From NCBI GenBank assembly GCA_002205965.3, contig NADL03000490.1, positions 310,001-374,000 of the forward strand: a stretch of DNA of 64,000 bases, given 5' to 3'. The notes below the pieces were generated by a model, which searched no databases, was not told the DNA's origin, and saw only the letters and a program-made list of their open reading frames with translations. The position numbers and the translations under genes were made by a program. This document shows, piece after piece, positions 39,700 to 51,179 of the stretch (position 1 is the first letter of the stretch; every line of letters begins with the position of its first letter). This DNA is from Kappaphycus alvarezii (lineage: Eukaryota > Rhodophyta > Florideophyceae > Gigartinales > Solieriaceae).

Positions 39700-42600
39700 G
39701 TCAGTAATGTCATAGTTGATTTAGGGGCACAATCGTTACAGCCGGGTCTAATTTGCTTGGGATCAACCCAAGGTCATTCCCGTGATGTAGATCTAACGTT
39801 TTGTGCCATATTTATCATGCATCTCACAGTCATAGGGGGCATAGGAGCTTTAGGCATTCATTTGGTTGTAGTTCGAACTCTTCCCCTGTGTTTTTGAGGT
39901 AGATGTCTCTTCCCAGCGGCTCATACGCCTGCAAGTTTGTAGCTCGCATATCAGCTGAATACACTGAAAACCCAAATATAACAGCCATGGTTAGTAGAAT
40001 GCGCGCAAAAGGTGTACTCAGGGGGCTACTTGTATGCACCATCACGTGCTTCCACTTGTCTCGATGACCCCGATCACGTACCGCACTTTATACTTAATCC
40101 GACCGCCGAGAGGACTTAATCGCCAGCACAAAGCGGCCAGAAAGTATATTAGCACCCGGAAGCACATTTTACTTGAGCACAAATTTGAAAGTACCTCGAT
40201 CTAGGAGGTTACGAATTTTGTTACCATTTTGGCATCTTCCTTGTGATCATTCATTGCTCTGTGATTGCTGGATTCCGAAACCTCTCTAACCAAGACTGTT
40301 CTTCCTCCGGCGTTCTAAAGTAAGCCATGAATTCTTCAAGATCCACTAAGAAGGAGTGAGGTAGTATCTCCGGCTTGTAGTAAGTTTTGACTTGTACTAA
40401 GTTGAATGTTTTGAAGGGGACAGTGGGATCCTCTTGTGTGCACACTATCTTTTTGTCAATGTCCACAGATTGAATGGTGAAGAGGCCTAACCACTCACTG
40501 ATTCTACTATTCACCATCTTTTCACGCTATACTAACACCTTGTCTCCAGATTCATATATGCGATCACTTGCTGTAGGCACGGCAGGTTGTATAGATCTTT
40601 TGCGTTTTAGACATTCCATATGTTGTTTCATTTCCTGACGGACCACCTCAGCCATCTCGGCTCTTCCGTTGACCGTAGCTCGGCTACGGGTATTTTTTAG
40701 ACGTTGTGTACACCCTTGGAATTTCTCCAAAGAACAAAGCCGACGGCACTAAACCCTCTGTCCCGAGAGTATCGTTCATGGCTTTTACGTTACATGCGAG
40801 TGTTGTTTCCTTTGCGAAGTTCGGTCTGAGGATTCGTATTTAAAGGTAAGTATTTCGAAGGGGTATATGGTATTTTTCAGCGAGTCCTAAGCCCGAATGC
40901 GCTTCAATGCCAGTTGGGTCAACGTGAAAGTTTGCCGATCCTGTTAAATGAATGAATTGATCTCCAAAGTTGGAACCTTTGTCGGTCAGAATACGATTGG
41001 GTAGTTTTGTATATATCGATGACCAACCACTGATAAATTCGTTCCAAACAGAATCAGTACTAAATTTCTCGAGAAAGCATGCTGCACTGAACTGTGTCGC
41101 TTCGTCAATAATGTGTAGATCGGGGTCACTTCCAAGGTACATGATATCAATCATTACTCTCTCATTAAAACTCAAAATTCTCTGTCCCATTGTTACCTGG
41201 AATCGATACGGAGCTGGTTTAATGCGCTGACACAGGTCACAACGCCTTAAGATATTTTATAGTATACGAAGGGTCTCTTTTGTTGCATGCTCCGGTCGAG
41301 CCCTCTTGATTGGGTTGAAGAATTTTGAGACGTTGGGATGAAAAATTTGCGATGTAACTTGGCGAGCTGTGTTCTCGTGAAGTGTGTATAAGTTGGGTAA
41401 CGCATCTCAGCATACAAGTGATTGCTTCGTGAGAGCACAATTGGACAGTATTATTCATCCAAAAAAAAACTTCTTTTCCATCATTCAGGTGCACCACACG
41501 GAGTCTGCGAAGTCGATTGGAGATCAAACATGGAGTTATCCCCTCAAAATCTATAACACTCATACCTAACAGAGCATTTATATCCGCCTGTACAATTTCT
41601 AGGTGTATTTTGATATGTGGTGCTCCCGGGCGTGTGTTGGGTTCGATGTCTATCTTCCCTAGGGACGGGAAGAAAGTATCTGCAAATCTGAATTGATTTT
41701 TGACTTGAGAATCTTAAGATATTGTATTCCACGTTTATTAAGTATGCGATCTATTTCATTGTGTCCAACGACAGAGTTCGGTGTGCCAGTATCATGATAA
41801 AACCCCGTTCTTCTTTTGGATCGAATATTTTGCATCTCTTGTTGAATATCGGCGGCACATATGTCATCCATCTCCACTAAGTCCTGGATTTTCTTTCGTT
41901 TATTGTGTTTTTTCCGGCAACGAGAACCAATATTTACTGCCTCTCATCGCCATATCGAAAATCCTCCGGGCTTTTCATCAATTCGTTCAGCGTATGTATA
42001 TACACACTTTGTTCATTTTCATCCACCGCCTCACCATGTACAGTTGTAACCGGCAAAGCATTATCAGAATCTGAATCTTCTGAATCTTTGGAGGTTATGT
42101 ACATGAATTGGCGAGCTGCCTCCGCCCCGGGGTCAATCAATTCATACGTTGGGTTTCCATCTGGCTGTTCCGTACCCTCCTCATGCTGACTGATGAGATC
42201 TGCGAAAAGTTGTATAGGTGAGACGCCTTATAGGAGCCGACTCTATGTGTAAGGAAGCGCTGAGTCAGTATTACACCTATGCGTCTTGCTCTATAGCTCT
42301 CCACAACGTACACAATCCCAGCGAATTCGGGCATCCTGAATGGACTTCGCTGAGTACCTTTTTTCGTGAGTGGGTCCCTTAGTGCCCTTGTAGCCCTTAC
42401 CATCTCTTCAATATACCTTCTTTGGCGCGCGTTCATAGCGCATGAGGTGTTTATTACACGCTCCCGCTACGCCCTGTATATGACCTGCGTTGGTAAACGA
42501 AGTGCCGGACAACTGGGAAACTTGCTTTAAGTTCCGTGCAAAGCCATTGCGAAAACATTGACCGTGTAATTTTGGGAGGTGATATTCGAGATTGGTATCT

Positions 42601-43370
42601 AAGATCACTTTTGATACTCGGAAACTGCACAGCGAAGATAATTGACCTTGTTCGCATCAGATTGGCAACTTTCAGGGCACTGACCGGCAAGCTCGTTGAT
42701 GTGTTCAACAATCTTTGCAAGGCCTTGAGTCACATCCTGAATTTCATGCTTTTGCATGAACGTACGGAGCTTGATTATCTCGAGCGTAGCCTTTACTTGA
42801 AGTTTTCTTGCATTACTGTTATAACGCTTTTCCATTATTTCGCACATAGTGCGGAACGGCATGGGTGAGGATGTCCTTTCCATAAAGAAACGGCGAGCAG
42901 AACCTTCGCAGGCGTGTATGAATAAGTAGCTCCTTTGGCGTTCTGAAAGGGAGTATTGACGAGAGCAGATGTCACAGAGCTTGATTTTATCCTTAATGTC
43001 TTGATAAATGTCGCCATTGAACTTTGAGCCCTTCATCATTTGCATCACATAATTAGCCTTTATGGGGTCATCAACCCCATAACTGGACTGAACATTATCC
43101 ATCGGAGTCAGCGACTGTGGGTTTTGATGGTTATCAGGCGTAAATGATTGCTGTAAAAAGGGGGAGCTGAGTTGGCACAGATGGATTTCGAGGAATACTG
43201 TTACTTGGTCCGACCATGTTTTGAGCGTTAAACTCAATTTTAGCTTTCTGTTGAGCTAATACGGCAAATTTATTGTTGTTTTGTATATTATATGTCCGTT
43301 GGGTACCAATTGACGGTAATTGTTGATTTCTTGCGCTTGGGGTTACAGTTGACATGTTTAAACGCAGTCC
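39700..43370 (-). mobile_element. Copia-type LTR retrotransposon fossil D
   Basis: Minus-strand remains in Ty1/copia order. Gag (about 42,600-43,370) has an N-terminal part with NNNKFAVLAQQKAK and a KFNGDIYQDIKDK-type domain. The protease region near 41,800 reads FYHDTGTPNSVVG. Integrase (40,840-41,190) has IDIMYLGSDPDLHIIDEATQ, LPNRILTDKGSNFGD and IEAHSGLGLAEKYH. The hinge is at 40,251-40,730 (YESGDKVLV, SEWLGLFTIQSVD). The start of reverse transcriptase is at about 39,700-40,045 (YSADMRATNLQAYE, ECLKLLCPLY). Integrase upstream of RT separates it from Ty3. It is broken, with many breaks; the rest of RT, RNase H and both LTRs are not seen. It looks older than A and B, younger than C. Confidence 0.85.
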
Positions 43371-44340
43371 CTGGGTAGCATCAAAACGATTTCCACCATG
43401 CAAGTTGACAATGGATACAACCTGGTTTGGTGATCTCCTTAAACGCTTGAAGGATTGTGTAGCTGAGATACAAAAGCATGGTTCGGCTTTAATAGTATAG
43501 CGTGACCATATATGTAGAGTAGTTCTACGGTTCTTGCCGTCCACTTGCACGAGATTAAGATCATCGTGGTAGTCTTCGGGTACATTGGCACCAAAAAGAG
43601 ATCAACGGTCTCGGAGAGAATAGCCAGTGAAAATAGAGGTCGGCTAAAGAAACTCCCAGTAAATATTTCATTCGAGGATGCAAGCACATTGCTGACCAGA
43701 TCTTTTACATACTAGAGATCTGTTAAGGTGACACACAATGCGACGAACTCCGTAGATGACCCAGCAATAGTGTCCGAATCCATAAAGAAAGCAAAAAATA
43801 CTGTTCGTTCTATATCCAGTAGTGCTCGCAAGGCCTCATCGGTAAATAACGTTATTTCAATTTTCTGCTTCAGCCGATCGGCTTCTGCCTTGAACTGGTT
43901 CCTTGACAACGGCATAGTGGCTATTGAGGAAGGCCCGAATCCAGATTGTCGTAAGACTTACCAAAATTAACAAGGGAGTTACCACGCTCAATCGCGTTAG
44001 TGGTTGTTGAGGGTAAGATAAAATAGAGGAAGCCTTATTGGGAGGAGAAGGCGCCCAAAGCGATGATCATGCGGCTAGCACTACGATAATGTCGTTATGC
44101 AAATCCTTCTTTTTTCTCTTGTCCCTTTTCTCCCGCTGGGCAAAGCGGGACAGTCGGCGTGTTAAAGCCACAACTTGTTCTCGGGTGCTGACAGCGACCA
44201 CCGTCAGGACCCTTCCACGCGACTTACACGTGAGCGCCAACATAGTGCCACACCATTGTTACACTGACAGTTCTATGGCATCGAGCGGGAGTGTACTGTA
44301 CACCCGCACCTGCATTTGCGTTTCCAACGTTGTCCATCCA
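43371..44340. other. Sequence upstream of fossil D, unassigned
   Basis: About 1 kb to the 5' side of the copia gag. Frames at 43,439-43,687, 43,712-43,915 (both minus) and 44,038-44,352 (plus) are open but carry no motif. This is where a 5' LTR and leader of fossil D would be expected. I cannot confirm one because no partner LTR survives, and I do not see the usual copia primer-binding TGGTATCAGAGC. Confidence 0.3.
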
Positions 44341-44344
44341 GTCA

Positions 44345-44464
44345 CCTCTTAAACATGGGATAGATCGGATATATCTTCCAAGAGTAAAACACCCAAACGT
44401 TCCCCTCTTAAACGGGGGGAACGTTTGGGTGTTTTACTCTTAGCGTATATCCGACCTCTTAAAC
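44345..44464. repeat. Back-to-back inverted arms with three direct repeats
   Basis: Two arms of the small dispersed element face each other: the reverse arm at 44,355-44,403 (GGATAGATCGGATATATCTT...AAACGTTC) and the forward arm at 44,414-44,454 (GGGGGGAACGTTTGGGTGTT...TATATCCGA). The 10-mer CCTCTTAAAC occurs exactly three times, at 44,345-44,354, 44,404-44,413 and 44,455-44,464, so it brackets each arm. Transcribed or single-stranded, the arms would form a hairpin with a stem of about 40 bp. Confidence 0.75.
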
Positions 44465-44774
44465 TGAATAGTCATTCAGTCGGTGCATATTGTACAGTAC
44501 AATAATATGTACTAGAAGCAAGTGATGGGTAAATATCATCTTCTCCTTGGATTACAGGGTTCGCGTGTAATACTTTTGCTACAGCTCATCGTTCATTTAG
44601 TAAACACGTCTACTAGCATACAACGGGGGATGGCCGAACCGCACTTTTAAAACATTAAAGAACCAAATCGATTCTTTTTTATTTAGTCTGGGTGGGCAAA
44701 TATATAGTCTGGGCCTAACTAAATAAACGATGCACTGGACCTTGCCGGGGCGGTTGTTCATTAAGAAGAAAAAG

Positions 44775-45120
44775 AAGAAGACTTTACCAAGCAGAAAAGG
44801 GGGCTAGTGGCCCTCAAAAGGGGAAAAATCTATCCGAGCCAGGAACGGTTGAGTAATTGTCGGTTGATCGCCACAGAAGTTCATTGTTGTGCAAGTGAAA
44901 CGATAATCGTGAACAAGCGATCGCGCTCGAAGGCAGGGCTACTGTCTTTACGTAGTGCGAGGTACTCAGCAATTCTGGACAGACCTCGTTCGGCACCGGG
45001 ACCGGCAGACCCGTATATATCGAAAGCCATCGGGTAGAAGTCGATACGTAGTTCGGCGCAGAGGTGGCCATAGCGGAGAGATTTCGCGCGCTCAGATACA
45101 GTAAGGGCAGCGACGGGAGT
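44775..45120 (-). mobile_element. 5'-truncated LINE 3' end with RLE domain
   Basis: On the minus strand from about 45,120 the frame reads ERAKSLRYGHLCAELRIDFY, then PMAFDIYGSAGPGAERGLSR, and later SPAFERDRLFTIIVSLAQQ. This is the C-terminal half of the restriction-like endonuclease found after the CCHC finger in R2-like LINEs. It ends after a TGA-interrupted TSVAINRQLL block. The 3' side runs into a GAA/CTT-rich simple tail at 44,765-44,790. It is a different subfamily from the 45.3 and 54 kb scraps but better preserved, so it confirms what those are. Confidence 0.7.
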
Positions 45121-45281
45121 GTGAATTAAGTAGCGATGGTCAGTATCTGGATAACTCCGGAACGTAGCCGTAGGTATCTTTCAAATGTAAACCAGCCAAA
45201 CATTCCCCTTTAATTAAGTTGTCGTGGTAGTAATGTACTGGCAAAGCTCCATGACTTGAGTAATGTCCTGTACAGTACTGT

Positions 45282-45620
45282 AGTGCAGGCGCTGCTGCGA
45301 CGCTAGCAGAGTGCGAGAAACATCGTCATTACGGCACTTATTGCGACCAAAACAATATTCTCCTCTCCCCGTCGGGATTGATATCTATGGCGCCTTGGGC
45401 GACGACGGCAAGGATATTTCCGCCGCCTTTCTTCCTTTGCTGCTTCCCGTCGCGTTTCCTCCCCTCAACAGGAGCTCCGCGACTTCGTTACCCGTTTTTC
45501 GTTTAGTCTCAAAGTAATGCAGGCGCGACAGGTTTCTACCCGGCGCCCGCATCCGTAGTTAATTTATGAATACCCTCCGCACGCCTCTGTGCGACAGTGT
45601 ACAACTCGTAAAGATTTACC
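45282..45620 (+). mobile_element. 5'-truncated LINE 3' end with RLE domain
   Basis: In one frame it reads PVGIDIYGALGDDGKDISAA and LLLPVAFPPLNRSS. The DNA continues GCGCGACAGGTTTCTACCCG through a 3' UTR ending TCGTAAAGATTTACCA. It matches 54,042-54,275 at about 95 percent and the 61 kb copy at lower identity. The insertion begins inside the endonuclease, near GCAGGCGCTGCTGCGACGC. No poly-A tail is present, as is common in RLE LINEs. Confidence 0.7.
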
Positions 45621-45889
45621 AACACAGAAGTACCTTTGAAGGGTAGCAAAGGTTGATCAAGTACTGTACGTGAAGATACACTGCACAGGTTCACAGGAAT
45701 TTCACCATATGTTCCACCCGCAGTAGACTAATCCAAAGTATTAGCCTCGTGGATATATCCGACCACATCTTCCATGCATTAAAATAACCCAAAACTTCCC
45801 CCTAATCCAAAGTGATGGATAAGTTCTTTTTCCCTAGACCAACCTAGACCAACCAATTCAAGTAAATCCCTATTTATCCAATGGGTGAA

Positions 45890-46000
45890 AAGTTGGGTGT
45901 TTTAATCCTGAAAGATATATCCGATCAATCCCGTACTTTTCCAGACAACCATAATCGACTCGAAACTGTATGCCGACACAGTACGCACCCAAACGTTCCT
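45890..46000 (+). repeat. Complete ~110 bp inverted-end unit
   Basis: This copy starts AAGTTGGGTGTTTTAATCCT and ends ACGCACCCAAACGTTCC, so its tips are short inverted repeats (GTTTGGGTG against CACCCAAAC). Between them lie GATATATCCGATC, TTTTCCAGACAACCATAATC and the GTATGCCGACACAGTA block. It appears to define the minimal mobile unit, of which other sites hold one arm or the long version. It has no coding capacity. Confidence 0.6.
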
Positions 46001-46265
46001 TGATTGATGTTATCAGGAAAATTAAGTAAACCACTCCATGTAATCCAAACGTTCCTCGAAGAAATGAATAGCACGCTGAATACAGAATAGGAGTTAGTCG
46101 CTCCAACTTCAAGTAAAATATATGAATGTATGAAAAGTGCCGAACACCCATCTCCTTTTGCTGTTCCCTCTCCCTTCATCTTTTTGCCGCAGACGCTAGC
46201 AGAAACTAGTACGTGGATGGACTGGGTTTTACCAACATACTAGGGAAGTGCAACGTGCAGGGCCA

Positions 46266-46493
46266 CTACAATTGACTAGCTTCGGAGGGGAGGCAATCAT
46301 CTACATGTTGCGGACTACGATCGATCACTGAAGCTGCACGCTTGGCCCAAATGATATCGATCAGCTTTTGATGAAGCTGAAATGACACCTTCGCCTTAGA
46401 ACTTCCGATGCGGGCTGCGATGAAAGCCGTATACTCGTCGACCACATGGATGGAGGTACTAAAGAACATGTCTAAAAGAGAGAGAGAAAACAA
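46266..46493 (-). CDS. Possible short ORF, unknown
   Basis: ATG at 46,493, 75 codons, ending at 46,266, with protein-like composition (SIHVVDEYTAFIAARIGSSK, AKVSFQLHQKLIDIIWAKRA). No family recognised. It abuts the truncated gag of fossil B, and its first codons lie at the junction, so it may be a piece of whatever sequence B replaced or inserted into. Confidence 0.25.
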   Translation of the reverse strand: MFSLSLLDMFFSTSIHVVDEYTAFIAARIGSSKAKVSFQLHQKLIDIIWAKRAASVIDRSPQHVDDCLPSEASQL

Positions 46494-46499
46494 AAGTCA

Positions 46500-47256
46500 A
46501 ATACAAAGCTAAGTTTATTGACGGGTGTTCCCTTAATGGGAGTCGGCGCAACTTCGGTGAGGTATGTGAGTGGCTTGTGAGAGAATATGCTAAGGAGGTG
46601 GAACCAGATGAGATGATTCGTACCGCCATAGAGGTCCTGCTCAGCTTCGACGATTTGTTAAGCTCATTGGTATACTTGTGTGATCTCTATGAAAATGCCA
46701 GGTTCAACGCTCAAGCCAAGCACGGAATGCTGCTTAAGGCGGCGATGGGGGATAAGCGGCTCTCCGATTTCCTCCTCATCAAGGGTCCTCACACTTTTAA
46801 TGAACTGAAGGATACCATAGTAGAATTTGTCAAAAATTCGGAGACGTTTCAGTCACTGAGTGAGGCACCGAGGGAAAACCGTACATCGACCTCCATCGTA
46901 CATCCTGAAAAGAATTATCAAAGGCCGGCTACTAGTGCAGCAGCATTGGAATGTGTCAGGAGCGATGTCAAAGACTTTGAAGAAAGGTTGGAAACCCGAT
47001 TCGATAATCGACTTGACATGATAACCTCGCAGTTAGAAAGCCTTACTCTTACCATTAAGAAGAATCAGTCTAGGGACCCTAAGTCCGCAGAGGTCTGTTC
47101 TTACTGTCAAAAGCCTGGACACTTTGCAAATAGGTGTCCTGATAATCCACATAGTAACACTCGTTGTGGAAAGTGTGGACGTTACGGGCATCATGAAAGT
47201 AACTGCTGGCCTAAAGACAACAGAAGAGAAAATTTATCGGATGCGAGAAGTGAGTG
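46500..47256 (+). pseudogene. Gag region of Ty3 fossil B
   Basis: Starts inside the capsid-like part (NFGEVCEWLVREYAKEVE), continues through a coiled-coil-like segment (ERLETRFDNRLDMITSQL) and two zinc knuckles, CSYCQKPGHFANRC and CGKCGRYGHHESNC. Same layout as fossil A. Part of a broken fossil. Confidence 0.85.
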
Positions 47257-47439
47257 AGGGCCAGAGATGAAAATCTTACAAAAGAGGAAGGATCAAAGGT
47301 TGACGGATGCTGGTAATGTATCCATCGCTGAAGAAATCAGTCAAGTCAATATGACAAAAAGGGATAGGGAAGGGACCATTTTATCGAAAAACCTAGGCTA
47401 GATTATGGAATACTGGAGCATATCCCAGCACCTGTTCCA

Positions 47440-48488
47440 GGAGTGGGAAACACTTCGGCCAAGAAGACGAAAAAGAGCAAGAAATTTAAGAGTATCCCGA
47501 AGGACGTACTATATGTGAAGAAGTACAATTTGGTGGCTAAGCTTGCATCAGCCCCAACTCGGATAACGTTTGGTCAACTTTTGAGGGGCGACGCAGAGGA
47601 TGCGAGAAAAGAACTCAAAACATTATCAGGTCTAATAAGCCCGCCAAGGGTAAGAAACTGTTTCTTCAATCGGCCTCGACAGCACCAAGACGTCTTAAGC
47701 TGGTACCAGTCAAAGTATTGGGAATGAGAACCCAAGCTCTTTTCGATTCGGGTGCTGTTTCAAACCTTATTTCAGAAACTTTGGTGACGGATCTAGGTCT
47801 CGACATTACTCCAACGACTCGAAAAATAACTGTAGCGGATGGAACCGCCTCAAAATGCATGGGCACTGTTGACAAGGTTTCCGTGTTCTTTGGGGACTCT
47901 AAAGTTGATGTAGACTTTCTTGTCATGCCTGATCTCCCTTTCGATGCAATCATTGGCTGCCCTACCATGGAAAGACTAGAGACCTGCATTGACTTTGGCA
48001 ACCAAATCGGTTCAGTTAATATTGACGGCAGAACCGTGAAGATGCCCCTGGATTTCGACAAAAGCACACATCTGGAGGATTTAAAAGAAACGGACAGTGA
48101 AGATTTCACTTCTAGCTATGACAGCGAAGATTCAGAACCAACTAACTCTTTCGGAAGTGTAGAAGGGTACGCTCGGGGGATAATGAACATGGCATGGGAT
48201 TATTATGATTCTGGGTTTGAAACAGATGAAGACTGGAATTCCAGGGCAGGTTTGAAACCTGAATGTGTTTCTTTTTGCGATAATATGGAATCAAAGGATG
48301 GAATTCAGAGCATGAAAGAAGATCAACTTTGCAAGGAAAACGAGAATATGTCGAATTCCATATCTGAGGATGTGAGCACGCCGGAAGAGGTCCTTCCAAA
48401 TTTAGAGGGTGAAGATGAAGAAGAAGACCAGCGCCAAATGGCGGAAGTTCAAGAAAAAGTACAGCATCTTCCAGCCCCACCTCAATGA
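47440..48488 (+). pseudogene. Linker, aspartic protease and acidic spacer of Ty3 fossil B
   Basis: A basic linker (SAKKTKKSKKFKSIPKDV) precedes the retropepsin-like domain with LFDSGAVSNLISETLV, the D-S-G catalytic motif, at about 47,740 and LPFDAIIGCPTMERLE at its end. A long acidic spacer (about 48,090-48,480) separates it from RT and is also found in fossil A. Part of a broken fossil. Confidence 0.82.
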
Positions 48489-49890
48489 AAATATCCCACA
48501 TTTTAACATCTTCCGAAGTAATTGCATGGAGCGCTTCCGATCTAAGACAAGCAAGCGTACCGGTCACTCACTCATTTGAACTTACCGATACTCAACCAAT
48601 TTACTACAGGCCTAGACGTCAACCGCCAAAATATGACCAATTTATCTTTAGACGTCAACCGCCAAAATATGACCAATTTATCTCAGAGAATGTTACAAGT
48701 ATGCTGAAAAATGATATTATTCGGCCAGTTTCATCCCCATGGTAATTTCCGGTTGTGATAGCACCAAAGACGGATAGAAAATTTGGCTTTTGCGTCGATT
48801 ACCGACACCTGAACCAGAGAATGATACCCGATCGATTTCCGATTCCAAATATGGAAGAAATCCTGGAGGACTTGATGGACGGGAGATGCTTCACCTCAAT
48901 TGATCTTTAGACTGGTTATTGGCAGATTCCATTGGATGAAAGATGTGAGGAAACAACAACTTTTACCAGCAAAGCCGGTACATTCAGGTTCGAAGTGATG
49001 CATTTTGGTCTCATGAACGCCCGAGCTACATTCCAGAGAATGATGAACGAGGTTTTGAAAGGACTTCTATTTGCAAGAACTTATATCGATTATGTGGTAA
49101 TATTCTCAACAACGTTGGTTCAGCACATATCGCATGTCAAGACAGTAGTGGAGAGGATATCTGCATAGAGCCTGAAAATTAAGTTGAGCAAATGCTTCTT
49201 TGCGAAAACTTCTATCCAATTACTCGGCCATATCATCGATCGAGAGGGAATTAGAGTGGATCCAGGGAAACAAAAAAAATCAAGTTGGCACCAAGGCCCG
49301 CTTCAAAGACGGAGGTCCGAAGCTTCTTAGGACTGGCCTCATATTACAGAAGATTTATCAAAGATTTCGCCAAGACTGCAGCACCGTTACATGCCAGCAC
49401 TACAAAGAACGGAAAAGTATACTGGATCAAGGAAATGAACACTGCATTTGAGGAGCTTAAAGATAAGCTATGTGTCCCCCAGTGCTTATGTATCCAGATT
49501 TCAAGAAACCATTTGTTGTGGAGACAGATGCCTCAGAACGGTCTTTGGGTGCCGTTTTGTCCCAAAAAGATAGAAACGGAAGACTAAACCCGGTTCAATT
49601 CGCAAGTCGCATTCTGAATGATGCGGAAAGGAGATACTCATTCTGCGAAAAGAAGCGCTCGCTGTTGTCTTCGCACTGAAAAAGTTTCGCGTGTACCTTT
49701 TATCACTCGAGAAATTTGTCTTGATAACTGATCACCAGGCACTTAAGACAGCATTTCAAAAGAAAGATATACATCATCGTTTGGCCCGATGGCTCGAAAT
49801 TTTCGCAGAATATCTGTTTGAAATTGTGTATAGGCCCGGACGCAATAATCAGCCTGCGATTACCTATCCCGCTTCAGGGATCCACTGAGT
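48485..49890 (+). pseudogene. Reverse transcriptase and RNase H of Ty3 fossil B
   Basis: RT motifs include SENVTSMLKNDIIRPVSSPW, YWQIPLDERCEET and the polymerase palm region near 49,080, followed by SFLGLASYYRRFIKDFA. RNase H has FVVETDASERSLGAVLSQKD, FASRILNDAERRYSF and LITDHQALKTAFQKKD. Order and spacing agree with fossil A. Part of a broken fossil. Confidence 0.88.
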
Positions 49891-49932
49891 CCAAATGAAA
49901 AAGCTTCGGAGGACATCGTCGGAGTTGCCTAG

Positions 49933-51130
49933 GTGCAAGGGCAGAACAATAACGAGTACGAAGTTAAACTTCACGGATTAATTAAATTCCTCGATGGACT
50001 AGAAATGAGAAAGGTTGATCTTGAACACAGAAATTGGGTACGCAGGAATCAAAAGGCTTTTACATTGTGGAATGGGAAACTCTTCCGGCACACTAAAGCC
50101 AGTCCCCGACTAGTGGCCCTTTGAAAGAAAGATTGAAGATCTTGAGGACTTTTTATGATGAGCTAGGGCATTGGGATCTCGAAACAACCAAAAATTCGTA
50201 ACTGGGAGATTCTGGTGGCCCGGTATCCATAAGGACGTCTATGATTTCGTGAAAAGCTGCGACAACTGTCAAAAATTCACTCCAATACGAAAGTATAAGA
50301 CAACTCTAAGTTTTCCAGTGTTCGGTCTTTTGAAACATTCTTCATTGACTTTGCCGGCCCATTCAAGGAAAAGTCTCCCGGAACCAAATATCTCTTTACA
50401 GGGTGGAACATCTTACTGGATGGCCAATAGCAGTTGCAGTTGAAGAGGTCAATGCTGAAGTGGTCCTGAGATTCATCGAAAAAGAAATAATTGAACCGTT
50501 TGGTCTTCCAAAAAGGATCATCTCGGATAACGCTCTTTGTTTTACTGCAACTTCACTGCTTCGTTTCTTGGAAGAAAAAGATATTCAGCTAATGACAGTT
50601 CCCGCATACTCTCCTATGTCAAACAGGAAAGCGGAGAAGATGATTGGAAAAATCAAACGAGCAATATCGAAAAATATGTCCGAGAATGAAATCCAGTGGG
50701 AAGATGCCTTACCAAAAGTATTATACGGCTATCGTCGAAGAAGAGGAAGAAGTGGACGCTCACCATTCGAGCTAATGTACGGGAGGGCTCCTAGAATGTT
50801 GCAGTGAGACATGGAAACAAATATTACTGATGAAGAGAGTAGAGAAGTCGAACTACTGGCCACCGAAGGCTGGAGATCACACCGCGCGCTAAGACAGACA
50901 AGCAATAAGGATGCAGAACCTGCAGTCAGAACCTTTTCAGTTGGCTCTAAAGTACTTGTAGTACATGGAAAAGCAATGCAGCAGGCTGTGAAGTGGCCTG
51001 CCTTCCAAACCAAGTACTCGAACCCTTGCATCGTCACGGAGGAAAGACACCCGCACTATCAGCTCTGTTCAAGCTCAGGGAAGAGATCAAAGAGGGCCAT
51101 CCATGCACGTTGTCTGATCCCTTACCATCA
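49933..51130 (+). pseudogene. Integrase with GPY/F module of Ty3 fossil B
   Basis: An N-terminal zinc-binding remnant (FVKSCDNCQKFTPIRKYKT), then the core with HLTGWPIAVAVEEVNAEV, PFGLPKRIISDNALCFTATS and the Glu-bearing helix near 50,640, and a GPY/F-like tail (GSKVLVVHGKAMQQAVKWPA, KRAIHARCLIPYHQRPEES). Part of a broken fossil. Confidence 0.86.
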
Positions 51131-51179
51131 GAGGCCTGAAGAATCCCTTCTCACACAGGACTATGCGCAACCACGGGGC

